A DNA stretch of 64,000 nucleotides, taken from contig CBDHDJ010000004.1 of the NCBI GenBank assembly GCA_965261645.1, positions 1,302,001 through 1,366,000 of the forward strand, written 5' to 3'. Shown here in pieces: positions 52,194-61,263 of this stretch. Source of the stretch: CBDHDJ01 sp965261645 (lineage in GTDB: Bacteria > Pseudomonadota > Alphaproteobacteria > SHVV01). A program made the position numbers and the translations under genes. The notes beneath the pieces were generated by a model that was not told the DNA's origin, ran no database searches, and saw only the letters and a program-made list of their open reading frames with translations. Numbering within the stretch: position 1 is the stretch's first letter; each line of letters starts with the position of its first letter.

Positions 52194-53637
52194 CAGCCCG
52201 TTGATTAAGTGGCTTTTTCCGGCTCTCACTCCCAGATGAGGAATGCGGCGGCGAAAGCCGTCTGGCCGCTTTGCGAGCCCCCCCGTGCCACCAGCATGGC
52301 CCCGGTGGGCGTGAGCAGAACGAAAATACCGCCATATCCGCCCGCCACGGCCTCCCGCGGGGTGCCGGCGCCGATGAGCTGGCGCATCAGTAACGATAGA
52401 TTGTGGCCGGCGACGTGGAGCAGGTATCGCTTGTGCACATTCTCTCGCCCGCGCAGCCAGGTTCGTCGCATGCCGCCACGATCGAGGTTGTGGGCAAAGC
52501 AGCGCTCGACGATCTCGGCGCGCAGCTTGAAGGCCTCGCGGGCGACCCCGGACTTGAGCCGCGCACGGTTATTGGTGACCGCGCGCCGCGCCGCCTCATC
52601 ACCGTGCCAGCGCGAAAAGCCGGTCTGCTTGGGCGCCGCGATCCGGGTCTTCCAGGGACTGTCGTTCAGAGCCCTCAAGACCGCCCGTGAGTGATAACCT
52701 TTGTCGGCGACGCATTCGGCCGGGTCCTCCGATGTCGGTGCCGCATCCACCGCCTCGAGGTTTGCCTCGGCCTTCGCCAGGGTCTTGGAAAGCGTCGTGG
52801 TGTCGCCCTCATCGGCCGGGTGCAGCTCGGCCGCCACCACCGCGCCGGTGTCCAGATCCACCGCGTGCTCGGGCTTGTAGGCCAGATGCGTCGTGCCGTC
52901 CTTCATCTTGGTGATCTTGGCCTCGGGGTCGCTCTTCGAAACCCAATCCGTGTTGGAAAGCTTCTTGCCCTTGCGCTTCCGGTCCAGACGCGCCAGGTCC
53001 TCGGCCGTGGGTGTCTCGACGCCGCTTTCCCGGGCCAGGCGCTCCAGCATCTCCCGGTAGCCTTCGCCGTTGTCGCGCCGCACGATGTTCCGCAGCGCCG
53101 CGTTGGCCTCCATGGTCGAGGCATCGACGCCGATGCGCTCGCCCTTGATCAGCCCCGCCTCGGCGATCAGCACCAGAACCCAGTCGAAGACCGCCGCGTG
53201 GACTTCATGGGGCAGGCGCGTGCGGCTCCGTGACAGCCAGGAATGGTCCGGTACCCGATCACGGCTCCCCAGTCGCAGGAACGCCCGCAGCGAAAGCGAG
53301 TCCGAGCAGCGCCACTCCAGACCGCGCTCGCTGTCGATGCCCTCAAAGTAGCCCACCAGGTGCATCCGGAAATAGCGCCCGGGCGGCACCGAGGGCGCGC
53401 CCATCCGGACCGCGTAATAAGGCCGGCAGCTCGCCTCGGCAAAGGCGTCGAAGCCGCCCTCGATCAGCACCGACTGCAAGCGGTCATAAAACACATGACC
53501 CGGAGAGCGCGGCATCTCCGACCAGCTCACCATCAGGTCCCCCTGACCATCCTTCTGCCGTCCCATCGCCATCGGTAAATCCCCCTGCAAATCAGGGAAC
53601 CAGAGAATCAGACGGCGCCGACTTAATCAACGGGCTG
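52194..53637 (-). mobile_element. IS1182-type element, complete
   Basis: The ends are perfect inverted copies of CAGCCCGTTGATTAAGT at 52194-52210 and 53621-53637. They are flanked by a 4-base TTAG duplication at 52190-52193 and 53638-53641. A 4-base duplication is usual for IS1182-type elements. The element is 1444 bp with one transposase. Confidence 0.88.
52226..53572 (-). CDS. IS1182-type transposase
   Basis: A 448-aa transposase with an N-terminal DUF772-like region (YFRMHLVGYFEGIDSERGL) and a DDE core with ERIGVDASTMEANAALR, ECVADKGYHSRAVL and EIVERCFAHNLDRGGMRR. I chose ATG 53572 because GGGGGA lies 6 bases upstream; other in-frame ATGs lie at 53566 and 53533. The length is normal and the gene looks intact. 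Confidence 0.88.
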   Translation of the reverse strand: MAMGRQKDGQGDLMVSWSEMPRSPGHVFYDRLQSVLIEGGFDAFAEASCRPYYAVRMGAPSVPPGRYFRMHLVGYFEGIDSERGLEWRCSDSLSLRAFLRLGSRDRVPDHSWLSRSRTRLPHEVHAAVFDWVLVLIAEAGLIKGERIGVDASTMEANAALRNIVRRDNGEGYREMLERLARESGVETPTAEDLARLDRKRKGKKLSNTDWVSKSDPEAKITKMKDGTTHLAYKPEHAVDLDTGAVVAAELHPADEGDTTTLSKTLAKAEANLEAVDAAPTSEDPAECVADKGYHSRAVLRALNDSPWKTRIAAPKQTGFSRWHGDEAARRAVTNNRARLKSGVAREAFKLRAEIVERCFAHNLDRGGMRRTWLRGRENVHKRYLLHVAGHNLSLLMRQLIGAGTPREAVAGGYGGIFVLLTPTGAMLVARGGSQSGQTAFAAAFLIWE

Positions 53638-53703
53638 TTAGGACGATGCTCTTCATCTCGTTGTGTCCGTTGTCAGAACAAATGGGACATGTGAGAGTAT
53701 TTT

Positions 53704-53925
53704 CTAACGGAGCGGCGGTTTTGGATGGTTAGTATTTTGGTTTGTCTCTCCGTTCAATGATTGCGGTGTGTCGCCTGAAGTAGGCATCTGCGGGGTGACG
53801 TTGCCAATGCTCTCATGGTAGCAGTGGTTATTGTAATGATCGACGAAGACACTGTTATTCGGCGCGGAGGCAATGTCAGAGTAAATGGGATTGAGCTGAA
53901 AAGTAAGGTCTCGTAGCTCCCGGCG
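53704..53925 (-). pseudogene. IS3-type integrase-core fragment
   Basis: On the minus strand this segment encodes ELRDLTFQLNPIYSD, then VFVDHYNNHCYHESIGNVTP, and stops at 53704. The DHYNN-YHES-NVTP block is the C-terminal end of the catalytic domain of IS3-type transposases. The upstream catalytic part is missing. It abuts the zinc-ribbon remnant. Confidence 0.65.
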
Positions 53926-54114
53926 ATGCACAATCCTTTCCGCTACTTCAACAGTTCGCCCGAGGTCATCGGCCTCGCGGTGGTGATATATGTCCGCTAT
54001 CCGTTGTCGCTGAGACAGGTCGAAGATCTGCTGTTCGAGCGCGGTATCGACATCTGCCATGAGACGTATGTGGACGCCCCCTGCAGTGCAAGAAGGAATT
54101 TGAACAACTTGTGA
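53926..54114 (+). pseudogene. IS6-family transposase, N-terminal fragment
   Basis: The plus-strand frame starts at 53926 and encodes HNPFRYFNSSPEVIGLAVV, then RYPLSLRQVEDLLFERGID and ICHETYV. This is the N-terminal helix-turn-helix region of IS6 transposases. It then loses similarity and stops at 54114, with no DDE residues left. It is not a copy of the complete IS6 element at 60391-61193, although they are relatives. Confidence 0.7.
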
Positions 54115-54261
54115 CATGCGGTCAGGTACTGTCGTATGTTCGGCCTCTGTGAAGCGGCATTCATGCGCCTGTTCCCCGGCAGCTTGGCGTGTGCGGGAAG
54201 AATTCGTACTGGTGTGGTGGCCGCCCTCTGACTGGACCCCAAAATGCAATAGCAGGCGCTC

Positions 54262-56517
54262 TCACTGAGTTGAACACAGGCTTCGGGCGATTGCCGGTAC
54301 TGCATTCAAGTCCAATCGGGATGACAGTGCATCGGAAACCAACAATTCATCGCCAAGATAATGGTGGAATTTCTCGTGCACTAATGCGCTTGCGCGACTT
54401 CGTACAAGATCTGGCAAATTCAACTTGTCATCTGCAATATTTTCAAGTTCAGGAATCAACCTCTTGGAGTTAGATCCCGTTGAAAAGACCTCAAGAATGC
54501 CATCGAATGTTCCGACGCGGTAATCTAGTGAAGCCAGCACGATGGCCAGCGAGGCGGTGCCAACGGTTCCCGTCCACGGTGCGAGAAGATACCGGTCTTC
54601 ACCGAGCGACTGTATCGGCCTTTCGTCGAGGCCGGATCTACGATAGGCAGCTCGCGCAGAGGAAAGCACCTCTACTGCGGTTTTGTCGAGGTACGACGGC
54701 AGAATGTCGGCGCGTAGAACATCACGCATGCGTTCAATGACCGTCTGATGGATGTTGCCCGCATCCCCTCCGAAGACTGGCGGCTTACCGGTACGATCTG
54801 GCACAACCACGATAACCTTTTCTCGGTCATGAACCTCAACTACACGCCAGCGTCTGCCGACAAAAATAATCGTCAGGTCTGGAACGAGCGGCACAGAGAC
54901 GGGGATCGTGCCAAGCGTCTTCACATCGTGAACGACGCGAAATTCCTGAGGGGTGTGGAAGACAGCGAAGAAACTGTAGTGCTCAACCAGGCGCTCGCCT
55001 TCGCGACCAGGCAGGAGCGTGCCGTCCGCCGCCTGCTCTATGAGCGCGGTCTTGAGATCGCCAAGCTGACGAAGTAGGCGCGCGAACAACGAGGGATCGA
55101 CCGAACGAAATGGGCCGCGATCGCATAGGGTCGCGTAAAGTCTCCGTGCCGACGCACCGCCGCGCTCCGCAATAATGGAAAGGATCTGATGCGTCAACGT
55201 CGAGAGATGGAGTGCCTCCCTCCGTGGTGGCTCGCACCAGCCCTCGACGAGCAGCTCAATCATGGCGACCGAGCGGATCAATCGCAGCTGCAGTGTGTCT
55301 ACGGGATGCGAGTCTCCGTCGGTCTCCGGCTCGATAGCATACATGCGTAGCACGGCCGGCTGGCCAGCCCTGCGACCGGATCGCCCTAGCCGTTGTCGCA
55401 ATGCTGCGACCGACCATGGCGCGCCGATCTGCCCTACGCATGCCACGTCGCCGATGTCGATTCCGAGTTCCAGGGTCGAAGTACAGATCGCCGTGACCGG
55501 CAGGTTTCCGCCCTTGAGCCGCTTCTCAACGAAGTCCCGATGCTCCCGTGACAAACTGGCATGATGCGGAAAGAACTCGTTCGGAAGCTTTCGCTCTTCA
55601 CACATCCGGCGCAGCAAATCCGAAAAGACCTCGACGCTTTGTCGGGAGCCTGCGAAGACCAAGTTGTTTGTGCCGCGGAGCTTGTCGAACAAGTGTTCAC
55701 ACACGGCACGGGTTGCGGCGACATCCGACGCGTCGGAGCGGTCCGCCTGGGCGTTTTCTGAATGGTGCTGTTCGTCGCATCGGCGGGCGACATAGGCACG
55801 CAACTGAACCCGTAGTTCCTGTCCGTCGGAACGGCTTACCAACTGCACAACCTTGTCTGGTGCCTCAGGGCGCAGATAGGCATTCGCCAGCGCCATGTCG
55901 CCCAAAGTCGCGGATAACCCAACCCGCCGAACGCGCCGGCCCACCGCTAGCTCGAGCCGCGTGAGCAGGGACCGTAGATGAACTCCGCGCTCTGAATCGA
56001 GCAGTGCGTGGAGTTCGTCGATGACGATGGCCTGGGTACCCGTGAAGAGGCGGGGTATCTCTGCGCCGCGAAGGACGAACATGGCTTCGAGCGACTCGGG
56101 CGTGATCAGCAGGATACCCCTCGGGTTTTTCCTTGCTCGCACCTTCACGCCCTGCGCGATGTCACCGTGCCAGGGATGTACCGGCATCTCCAAGGTCTCG
56201 CACAGGTCTTCAAGCCGCCTGAACTGGTCATTGATGAGCGCCCGAAGGGGACCGACATAGACCAGGTCGAAACCTTCGCCTCCGGCTGCCTCATGTACCC
56301 TTGAGATCAGCGGCAGAAACGCCGCCTCGGTCTTCCCGCCTGCAGTTGCGGCTGCGATAATGAGGTCGCCGTCACCGTTGATCAGATGAGGGATCGCAAG
56401 TTCCTGAATGTCTCGCAGGGCGCTCCATCCCTTAAGCCAGATCCAGCGTCGGATAGGCTCTGCCAGAAGATCGAAGGCCTTGGATTGCCGGTCAGAGGCG
56501 GAAACTGGTGAGGTCAT
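54262..56517 (-). CDS. sngC: Lhr-like DEAD/DEAH helicase, SngC-like component of Shango
   Basis: A 751-aa SF2 helicase. Motifs in order: an N-terminal Q-like region (LKGWSALRDIQELAI), Walker A AAATAGGKTEAA, Ia GPLRALINDQF, II AIVIDELHALL (DELH), III GLSATLGD, V TSTLELGIDIGDV and VI ALRQRLGRSGRRAG. The C-terminal half is Lhr-like and ends without a truncation. ATG 56517 overlaps the ATPase gene by 26 bases, which suggests coupling; ATG 56553 is also in frame. It completes a TerB / DUF2791 ATPase / helicase operon. Confidence 0.85.
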   Translation of the reverse strand: MTSPVSASDRQSKAFDLLAEPIRRWIWLKGWSALRDIQELAIPHLINGDGDLIIAAATAGGKTEAAFLPLISRVHEAAGGEGFDLVYVGPLRALINDQFRRLEDLCETLEMPVHPWHGDIAQGVKVRARKNPRGILLITPESLEAMFVLRGAEIPRLFTGTQAIVIDELHALLDSERGVHLRSLLTRLELAVGRRVRRVGLSATLGDMALANAYLRPEAPDKVVQLVSRSDGQELRVQLRAYVARRCDEQHHSENAQADRSDASDVAATRAVCEHLFDKLRGTNNLVFAGSRQSVEVFSDLLRRMCEERKLPNEFFPHHASLSREHRDFVEKRLKGGNLPVTAICTSTLELGIDIGDVACVGQIGAPWSVAALRQRLGRSGRRAGQPAVLRMYAIEPETDGDSHPVDTLQLRLIRSVAMIELLVEGWCEPPRREALHLSTLTHQILSIIAERGGASARRLYATLCDRGPFRSVDPSLFARLLRQLGDLKTALIEQAADGTLLPGREGERLVEHYSFFAVFHTPQEFRVVHDVKTLGTIPVSVPLVPDLTIIFVGRRWRVVEVHDREKVIVVVPDRTGKPPVFGGDAGNIHQTVIERMRDVLRADILPSYLDKTAVEVLSSARAAYRRSGLDERPIQSLGEDRYLLAPWTGTVGTASLAIVLASLDYRVGTFDGILEVFSTGSNSKRLIPELENIADDKLNLPDLVRSRASALVHEKFHHYLGDELLVSDALSSRLDLNAVPAIARSLCSTQ

Positions 56518-57814
56518 CGTCGCTCTCTTGCCTAGACTCCGGCGCCTCGTCATCGATGATGTCGCTCAAGTCATCTCCGCCATCGGGTTCGATTTCGACG
56601 CCGCCGACGAGATCCTGCCAAGCTGTACCCGGATTTTGTTCGATGACGGAGAGCATGTTCACAAATGCAGTGACCGTGTTTCTCGGTGTCCGGAAATAGG
56701 CGTAGCCGATCCGCTCCGAACAATGAGCCATAAAGGCCCCCAGGGCCTCGTCAGACGCGGCACCGGCGTCTTCTCCGAGATACACACGCCTGACATTAGC
56801 GAGAAGGACATACAAATCTTCCGGCGTTAGGCTCGAAAGTCGAACCACTGGCCCTGATAGATCGACAAGCCCGTCTCGGGCGAAGGTGTTCTCGGTGAGC
56901 CGCGATTGCAGGGCTTCATAGCTGTAGAGGCCCCGCCTCGTGTCCATCAGGAACTCTGGCGTGCCACCCAGCACGAAGCCAAGATGCGCCGCACTGCCCT
57001 GCAGTACGTCGTTCAGGATGCGAAGGATCTGTTCATAGTTTGCGTTCCGAGCCTGACTGCTTGTGAGCTTGTAGAGATTCACAAGCTCATCAAGCGCCAC
57101 AAGCAATCCACCATACCCCGCTTGGCGCACGAAGGCAGACATTAGCTTCAGATGATCGTACACGCTGGCGTCGTCGATAATCGTGCGAACGCCGAGCGCC
57201 TTGCGCGCATCGGTCGTGGTCGCAAACTCAGCCCTGAGCCAGCGCAGGGCATTGGATTTCAGCTCTTCGTCACCGGTTTCATGTCCCTCCCAATATTTGG
57301 CGATGACGGTGGCGAAATCGTACCCACCCGTCAGCTCCTCGAGATGCCCGAGCTTGTCGCGAATCACTGCATCGGGCGTTCGTTCGGCAGTTTCCGCCTC
57401 ACGAATAGCCTGGGTGACGAACCTCTCCACCACGCTGGCGAGCGCCCCGCCGTCCGGTTTGGTACGGGTCGATGCATTGCGCGTGAGCTCCGCAAAGAGT
57501 GACCGCGCTTGCCCGCCCGTGGCATGGATGCGCCGGTCTGGCGCAAGATCTGCCGAGAGCACGACCATGCCCTTCTCTAGCGCCACGAGCCGAACAAGAT
57601 TGAGAAAGAACGTCTTGCCCGATCCGTACTCCCCAATCACGAAGCGGATCGCAGCGCCGCCCTCGGCGATCCGCTCGACATCGCGGACCATCTCGGCGAT
57701 TTCTCCTGCGCGCCCAACCTGGATGTGCTGCAGGCCCAACCTGGGGACAACCCCGGCACGCAAGGCCTGGATGATCGTATCGCGCTCGCGCCGCTTGATC
57801 TTCGGACGCTCCAT
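56492..57814 (-). CDS. sngB: DUF2791 ATPase (BrxD-like), SngB-like component of Shango
   Basis: A 440-aa P-loop ATPase. Walker A is FVIGEYGSGKTFFL (~residues 58-71) and the Walker B region is GLLVALDELVNLYK (~residue 240). ALGFVLGGTPEF-type sequence (HLGFVLGGTPEFLMDTRRG) follows at ~280. The fold matches the BrxD/DUF2791 ATPases found in BREX and TerB-containing defence operons. The C-terminal ~30 residues are very acidic. It starts 12 bases after the TerB gene stop. In Shango the ATPase is essential for anti-phage activity. Confidence 0.87.
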   Translation of the reverse strand: MERPKIKRRERDTIIQALRAGVVPRLGLQHIQVGRAGEIAEMVRDVERIAEGGAAIRFVIGEYGSGKTFFLNLVRLVALEKGMVVLSADLAPDRRIHATGGQARSLFAELTRNASTRTKPDGGALASVVERFVTQAIREAETAERTPDAVIRDKLGHLEELTGGYDFATVIAKYWEGHETGDEELKSNALRWLRAEFATTTDARKALGVRTIIDDASVYDHLKLMSAFVRQAGYGGLLVALDELVNLYKLTSSQARNANYEQILRILNDVLQGSAAHLGFVLGGTPEFLMDTRRGLYSYEALQSRLTENTFARDGLVDLSGPVVRLSSLTPEDLYVLLANVRRVYLGEDAGAASDEALGAFMAHCSERIGYAYFRTPRNTVTAFVNMLSVIEQNPGTAWQDLVGGVEIEPDGGDDLSDIIDDEAPESRQESDDDLTSFRL

Positions 57815-57826
57815 GTCCTTCTCCCG

Positions 57827-60193
57827 TCAACGCATCAGTTCTTGGGCGAGATCGCCACTTATCTCGTAGCCATCATACTGTTCGATGAGGGTGTCACCGA
57901 GGCTCTCGAAGGCCCATTCGTTGATGGTTTCGAGCGCGCCGGCGACCATCAATTGATGCTCGTCAGCGAGAGCCGCGACCTCCTCTTCGGTCCACTGCTG
58001 ACGTGTGATCAGTACGGACGCGACAGCTCTGTGCGGCGCGTCGAGACCGCCGAACCGGTCGTCCGCGGCGGACACGCTATCATCGACGACCTCATCATCG
58101 TCGTCCTCGTCGTCGGCAAAAATATCCCCAAGAACTTGGCTGACACGAACCGTGTCAGCCATCACGGCCGATACGCGCGCTGCATCGAGCGCCACAGTAC
58201 CCGTAGGCTTCTCGGGCGGTGGTGACGGTATAGCGAACTCGCGAGGGGTGAGATCGGCAGGACGCACGGTTATCGGCTCGGGCCTGGATGTGAGCGCGTG
58301 CAGATCGGTGTAGACACTCTCACGCTCCAGGCCCATCGCCGTATAGAGCTTCTCGATGGTTCGGATTTCTTCTGGGTCTATCGTGCCATCGGCGCCTGCA
58401 GCGACGACTGCCAATTGACCCAAAGCGCTGCGCGCACTCTCCGTCGCGTTGCGCAAGCGGCTCCGCAACATGCTCATGTCCGGTGGGACAGCAGCCATCC
58501 AAGATAGATTCGCGTGCAGGCGCGCCCGTTCGGCTTCGGTCACAGATTCGTTGGCATCAATCTGAACAGCCAAATGCTCCCGCTCTGAAACATCAATCCG
58601 ACCATCCGCGTGGGCTACCAGCGTTCCGACCGCAAGACTGAGAATGGCGCTTCGATACGCTTCGCTGGGGCTTTCGATCGTGACAATGTCTGTTGGTAGA
58701 TGGAAGAGAACCACCGGTTCGCCATATCGTGGCTGCCGTAGCGCGAAACGCGGATCGGGCGCCATACCGACCCCAAGTCGGGCAAGCGCATCGGCGACTC
58801 CGATCAGTTGTTGCTTCCCCACCTTGTCGGGTCGAGCGCCCTCCAACCGTTCAATCACTTTTTCGACAGGCACCAGACCACCGGTCTCCACCTGGTTTGC
58901 CACCCAGATCCGCAGTTCTTCTTTCTCCGGACAAGGGAACACCGACCAGATGGCCTCAGGCAAGATCGCGTGCGCCTCGATAGTGCCTCGGCCTTCAGGA
59001 TTACGTCCGAGATAGCGGCTATATTTGTCCAGCCCGTTGGAGGCTTTGTCGGCTATTGCTTGCGCAGTGGAGAGCGGGCTCGACAAACTCGAAACGTCAG
59101 GTACTTCACCTAGATTCTCGCTGAGATTTATCGCGAAGTTACCCGAGGACGCATGATACATGAGCTTCAGGCGCCGCTTTGGAACGCGCAGTTTCAAACC
59201 ATTCGGAAACTCATCATCGAATAGACATCGAAAATATTCCTTGAATTCGACAAACGCGCGCTTGGCTGGTGTTCGCAACCTTGTTTCAGGGTGACATAAG
59301 TACCAGGAGAGAAGCCAATTCGCAGTCAGTGGTTCGCTGCGCGCTACCATCCGACCGACTGCAAGCAGAACTTTGGCCGGAATCTCGTATCCGTCGTGCT
59401 CGAAGACAGGTTGGGAGTAGTCTCTCGAGTCCAACAGGCTTGTAGCATCGATGAACGCGCCAAGATAACGACGAATCGAATGGTTGTAGCCGTAAATCTC
59501 AAGTAGTCTTCGCACCTCGGCGACGATGTCGCCACGTTCCTGTTCATCTTCCTTGTCGACAAAGACTCGCCTTTCAAGCCCGTAGAAGTAAAGAAAGACG
59601 TAGCCGACATCGTAGCGAGTGTCAGAGCGTCCGCTGCCCAGCCAATCCAGGTACGTCGCGCGCGATCGACTATCTATGGTCGAATAGTTGAGCCAGTAGT
59701 GCATACCCTGGCCCTCGTAATCTCCGCCACGCCGGCTAACATTCTTGCTCGGATCAATGAAAGCATTGTCTGGATCGCAACCTCGACGCGTGAGCGGTCC
59801 CCGTCCGACATAAACCATCCCACCGATATCTCGGCCGCGGACGCGGGCATTTCCATGCTTGGGTATCCACTCGTCAGCGCGTCCACGCGTTCGGGGCTTC
59901 GCCTCTTGGGCTTTGTCGGTGACTGGTTCCCTACGAGGGGCGGAGCGGGGGCGCGATGGCGGCGACGAATTAGGCGGCTCGAAGCCAGGGACAGATTTCT
60001 TCCGGTATGATAATTTTTCAGTAAGTGTGGGTTCCTCGCTCTTGAGGATTGTGGGACTTCCACGCGAGTGTCGGTAGTTTCTTTCCTGCCGCTCTCTTGC
60101 GCTTTTCTGCGATGGTCGCCGCGAGAATAACGACAAAAGTTTCCTTATAACAAAGCGAACTAATAATATGGTGCCGACTAGTAACAACGCCAA
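57827..60193 (-). CDS. sngA: TerB-domain membrane protein, SngA-like component of Shango
   Basis: A 788-aa protein. An N-terminal hydrophobic segment (ALLLVGTILLVRFVI) is followed by basic residues, so the protein is probably anchored in the inner membrane with the rest in the cytoplasm. A low-complexity linker runs to ~120. The TerB_N-like region (~120-330) contains GMVYVGRGPLTRRG, then YWLNYSTIDSRSRATYLDWL and GYVFLYFYGLERRVFVD. The TerB-like region (~510-660) has AVGTLVAHADGRIDVSERE and AAGADGTIDPEEIRTIEKLY, both with DGxID acidic motifs. An acidic stretch precedes the C-terminal TerB_C-like end. The start is a TTG at 60193; no ATG gives the membrane segment. Confidence 0.85.
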   Translation of the reverse strand: MALLLVGTILLVRFVIRKLLSLFSRRPSQKSARERQERNYRHSRGSPTILKSEEPTLTEKLSYRKKSVPGFEPPNSSPPSRPRSAPRREPVTDKAQEAKPRTRGRADEWIPKHGNARVRGRDIGGMVYVGRGPLTRRGCDPDNAFIDPSKNVSRRGGDYEGQGMHYWLNYSTIDSRSRATYLDWLGSGRSDTRYDVGYVFLYFYGLERRVFVDKEDEQERGDIVAEVRRLLEIYGYNHSIRRYLGAFIDATSLLDSRDYSQPVFEHDGYEIPAKVLLAVGRMVARSEPLTANWLLSWYLCHPETRLRTPAKRAFVEFKEYFRCLFDDEFPNGLKLRVPKRRLKLMYHASSGNFAINLSENLGEVPDVSSLSSPLSTAQAIADKASNGLDKYSRYLGRNPEGRGTIEAHAILPEAIWSVFPCPEKEELRIWVANQVETGGLVPVEKVIERLEGARPDKVGKQQLIGVADALARLGVGMAPDPRFALRQPRYGEPVVLFHLPTDIVTIESPSEAYRSAILSLAVGTLVAHADGRIDVSEREHLAVQIDANESVTEAERARLHANLSWMAAVPPDMSMLRSRLRNATESARSALGQLAVVAAGADGTIDPEEIRTIEKLYTAMGLERESVYTDLHALTSRPEPITVRPADLTPREFAIPSPPPEKPTGTVALDAARVSAVMADTVRVSQVLGDIFADDEDDDDEVVDDSVSAADDRFGGLDAPHRAVASVLITRQQWTEEEVAALADEHQLMVAGALETINEWAFESLGDTLIEQYDGYEISGDLAQELMR

Positions 60194-60390
60194 TATGGCT
60201 GCACAATAATGATGGCAGTTGTGTAAAATTCACCGTTCATTTCATTTGCAGCTGCATTAGATTGTCAGTGAGAAATGAAGTGAGCTTGACATCAAAGTGT
60301 AAATGCCGCCACCCTGGCCGAGTGCTGTCAAATCGTAGCCTGAGGGCGCTCGATTGTAGGTTCTATAAGTCCTGTCCAGTTAGTCTGATG

Positions 60391-61193
60391 GGCATTGACA
60401 CGTTAGCTGCCGCGTTCGGCACGATTGGATCGTGATCTGGATCAGGCAGCACACCAGCCTTGATTCCAGACAGCGAACGTCTCGGCTCGAAACGCCTTGA
60501 AAATGCGGCGGGGTAAAAGATGGCGCTGGACGTAGAAAGCGTTGTAGACGGCGGCGTGGATTGAAAGGAACCGTTGGGCGGATCCAGGTGAATTAAACCG
60601 CTGTTGTTTTCGTTCGCGTCGACGTACCGGCTGGTGTGAATTCTCGGCTCGATTGTTTGCCCGCAATCCCTGATCGTGAATAGCGGTAAGTCGCTCTTTG
60701 CGGATCGCAACAGCGTAGGATTTGAGCTTGTCCGTGGTAATGCGCTTCGGCGCAAAGCCCTGCTTCTTCAGCAGCTTCCGCAGCAACCTCTGCGCCGATC
60801 GGGCGCAGCGTCGTGGCTGGACCAGGAAGTCGAGAACTTCACCTTCGTCGTCGACCGCCCGCCACAGCCAATGTCTTCGGCCGCGGATCCTGATGACCAT
60901 TTCGTCAAGGTGCCAACGAGCACTGGCACGTGGACGGCTGCGGCAAAGATTGCCTGAGATCAGGCGCCCGAATTTCAGAAACCAGCGTCGCACCGTCTCG
61001 TTCGAGACATCGATACCGCGCTCGGCCAGCAGGTCCTCGACATCGCGAAATGACAGCGTGAACCGAGCATAGAGCCAGACCGCATGCTGGATGATCTCTG
61101 GCGAAAAACGATGTCGCTTGAAAGAAATTGGCGTCATACACCGACGGTAGCGGCCCCTGCCCGATCCGGCCACCAACTTAACGTGTCAATGCC
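60391..61193 (-). mobile_element. IS6-family element, complete
   Basis: The ends share the inverted repeat GGCATTGACACGTTA at 60391-60405 and 61179-61193. The element is 803 bp, normal for IS6. The flanks, GTCTGATG on the left and AACGTCAG on the right, do not form a target duplication. This fits IS6 elements, which often reach a site by cointegration and recombination. One intact transposase. Confidence 0.9.
60442..61137 (-). CDS. IS6-family transposase
   Basis: A 231-aa DDE transposase starting at ATG 61137 (MTPISFKRHRFSPEIIQHAV). The catalytic acids appear in WHLDEMVIRIRG, ITTDKLKSYAVA and NRAENSHQPVRRRER. A helix-turn-helix (LSFRDVEDLLAERGIDVS) precedes the core. Length and motifs are complete, so it is likely active. 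A longer open frame up to 61176 crosses into the terminal region and is not favoured. Confidence 0.93.
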   Translation of the reverse strand: MTPISFKRHRFSPEIIQHAVWLYARFTLSFRDVEDLLAERGIDVSNETVRRWFLKFGRLISGNLCRSRPRASARWHLDEMVIRIRGRRHWLWRAVDDEGEVLDFLVQPRRCARSAQRLLRKLLKKQGFAPKRITTDKLKSYAVAIRKERLTAIHDQGLRANNRAENSHQPVRRRERKQQRFNSPGSAQRFLSIHAAVYNAFYVQRHLLPRRIFKAFRAETFAVWNQGWCAA

Positions 61194-61263
61194 AACGTCA
61201 GACAGCATCGACATGGAGCAACAGGAGATGCAGAATTGGAGATAACGAACGGGGAATAAGGTT

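Larger units (their letters stand above)
51960..53697 (-). pseudogene. Zinc-ribbon protein gene split by an IS1182-type element
   Basis: The downstream part (51960-52193) encodes LSDTEARDRATRHFFNRALREVREGG and an acidic end. The upstream part (53638-53697) encodes TLTCPICSDNGHNEMKSIV, with a CPxC knuckle. Joining them across the IS with one TTAG duplication gives IVLSDTEARDR in one frame. The 5' end beyond ~53700 is lost in IS debris and no start codon remains. The original protein probably had an N-terminal zinc ribbon. It ends one base before the HNH gene start, so it was the first gene of that operon. Confidence 0.65.

Noticed and set aside
60383..61201. 8-base target duplication around the IS6 element
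   Set aside because: GTCTGATG and AACGTCAG are different, so no direct duplication.
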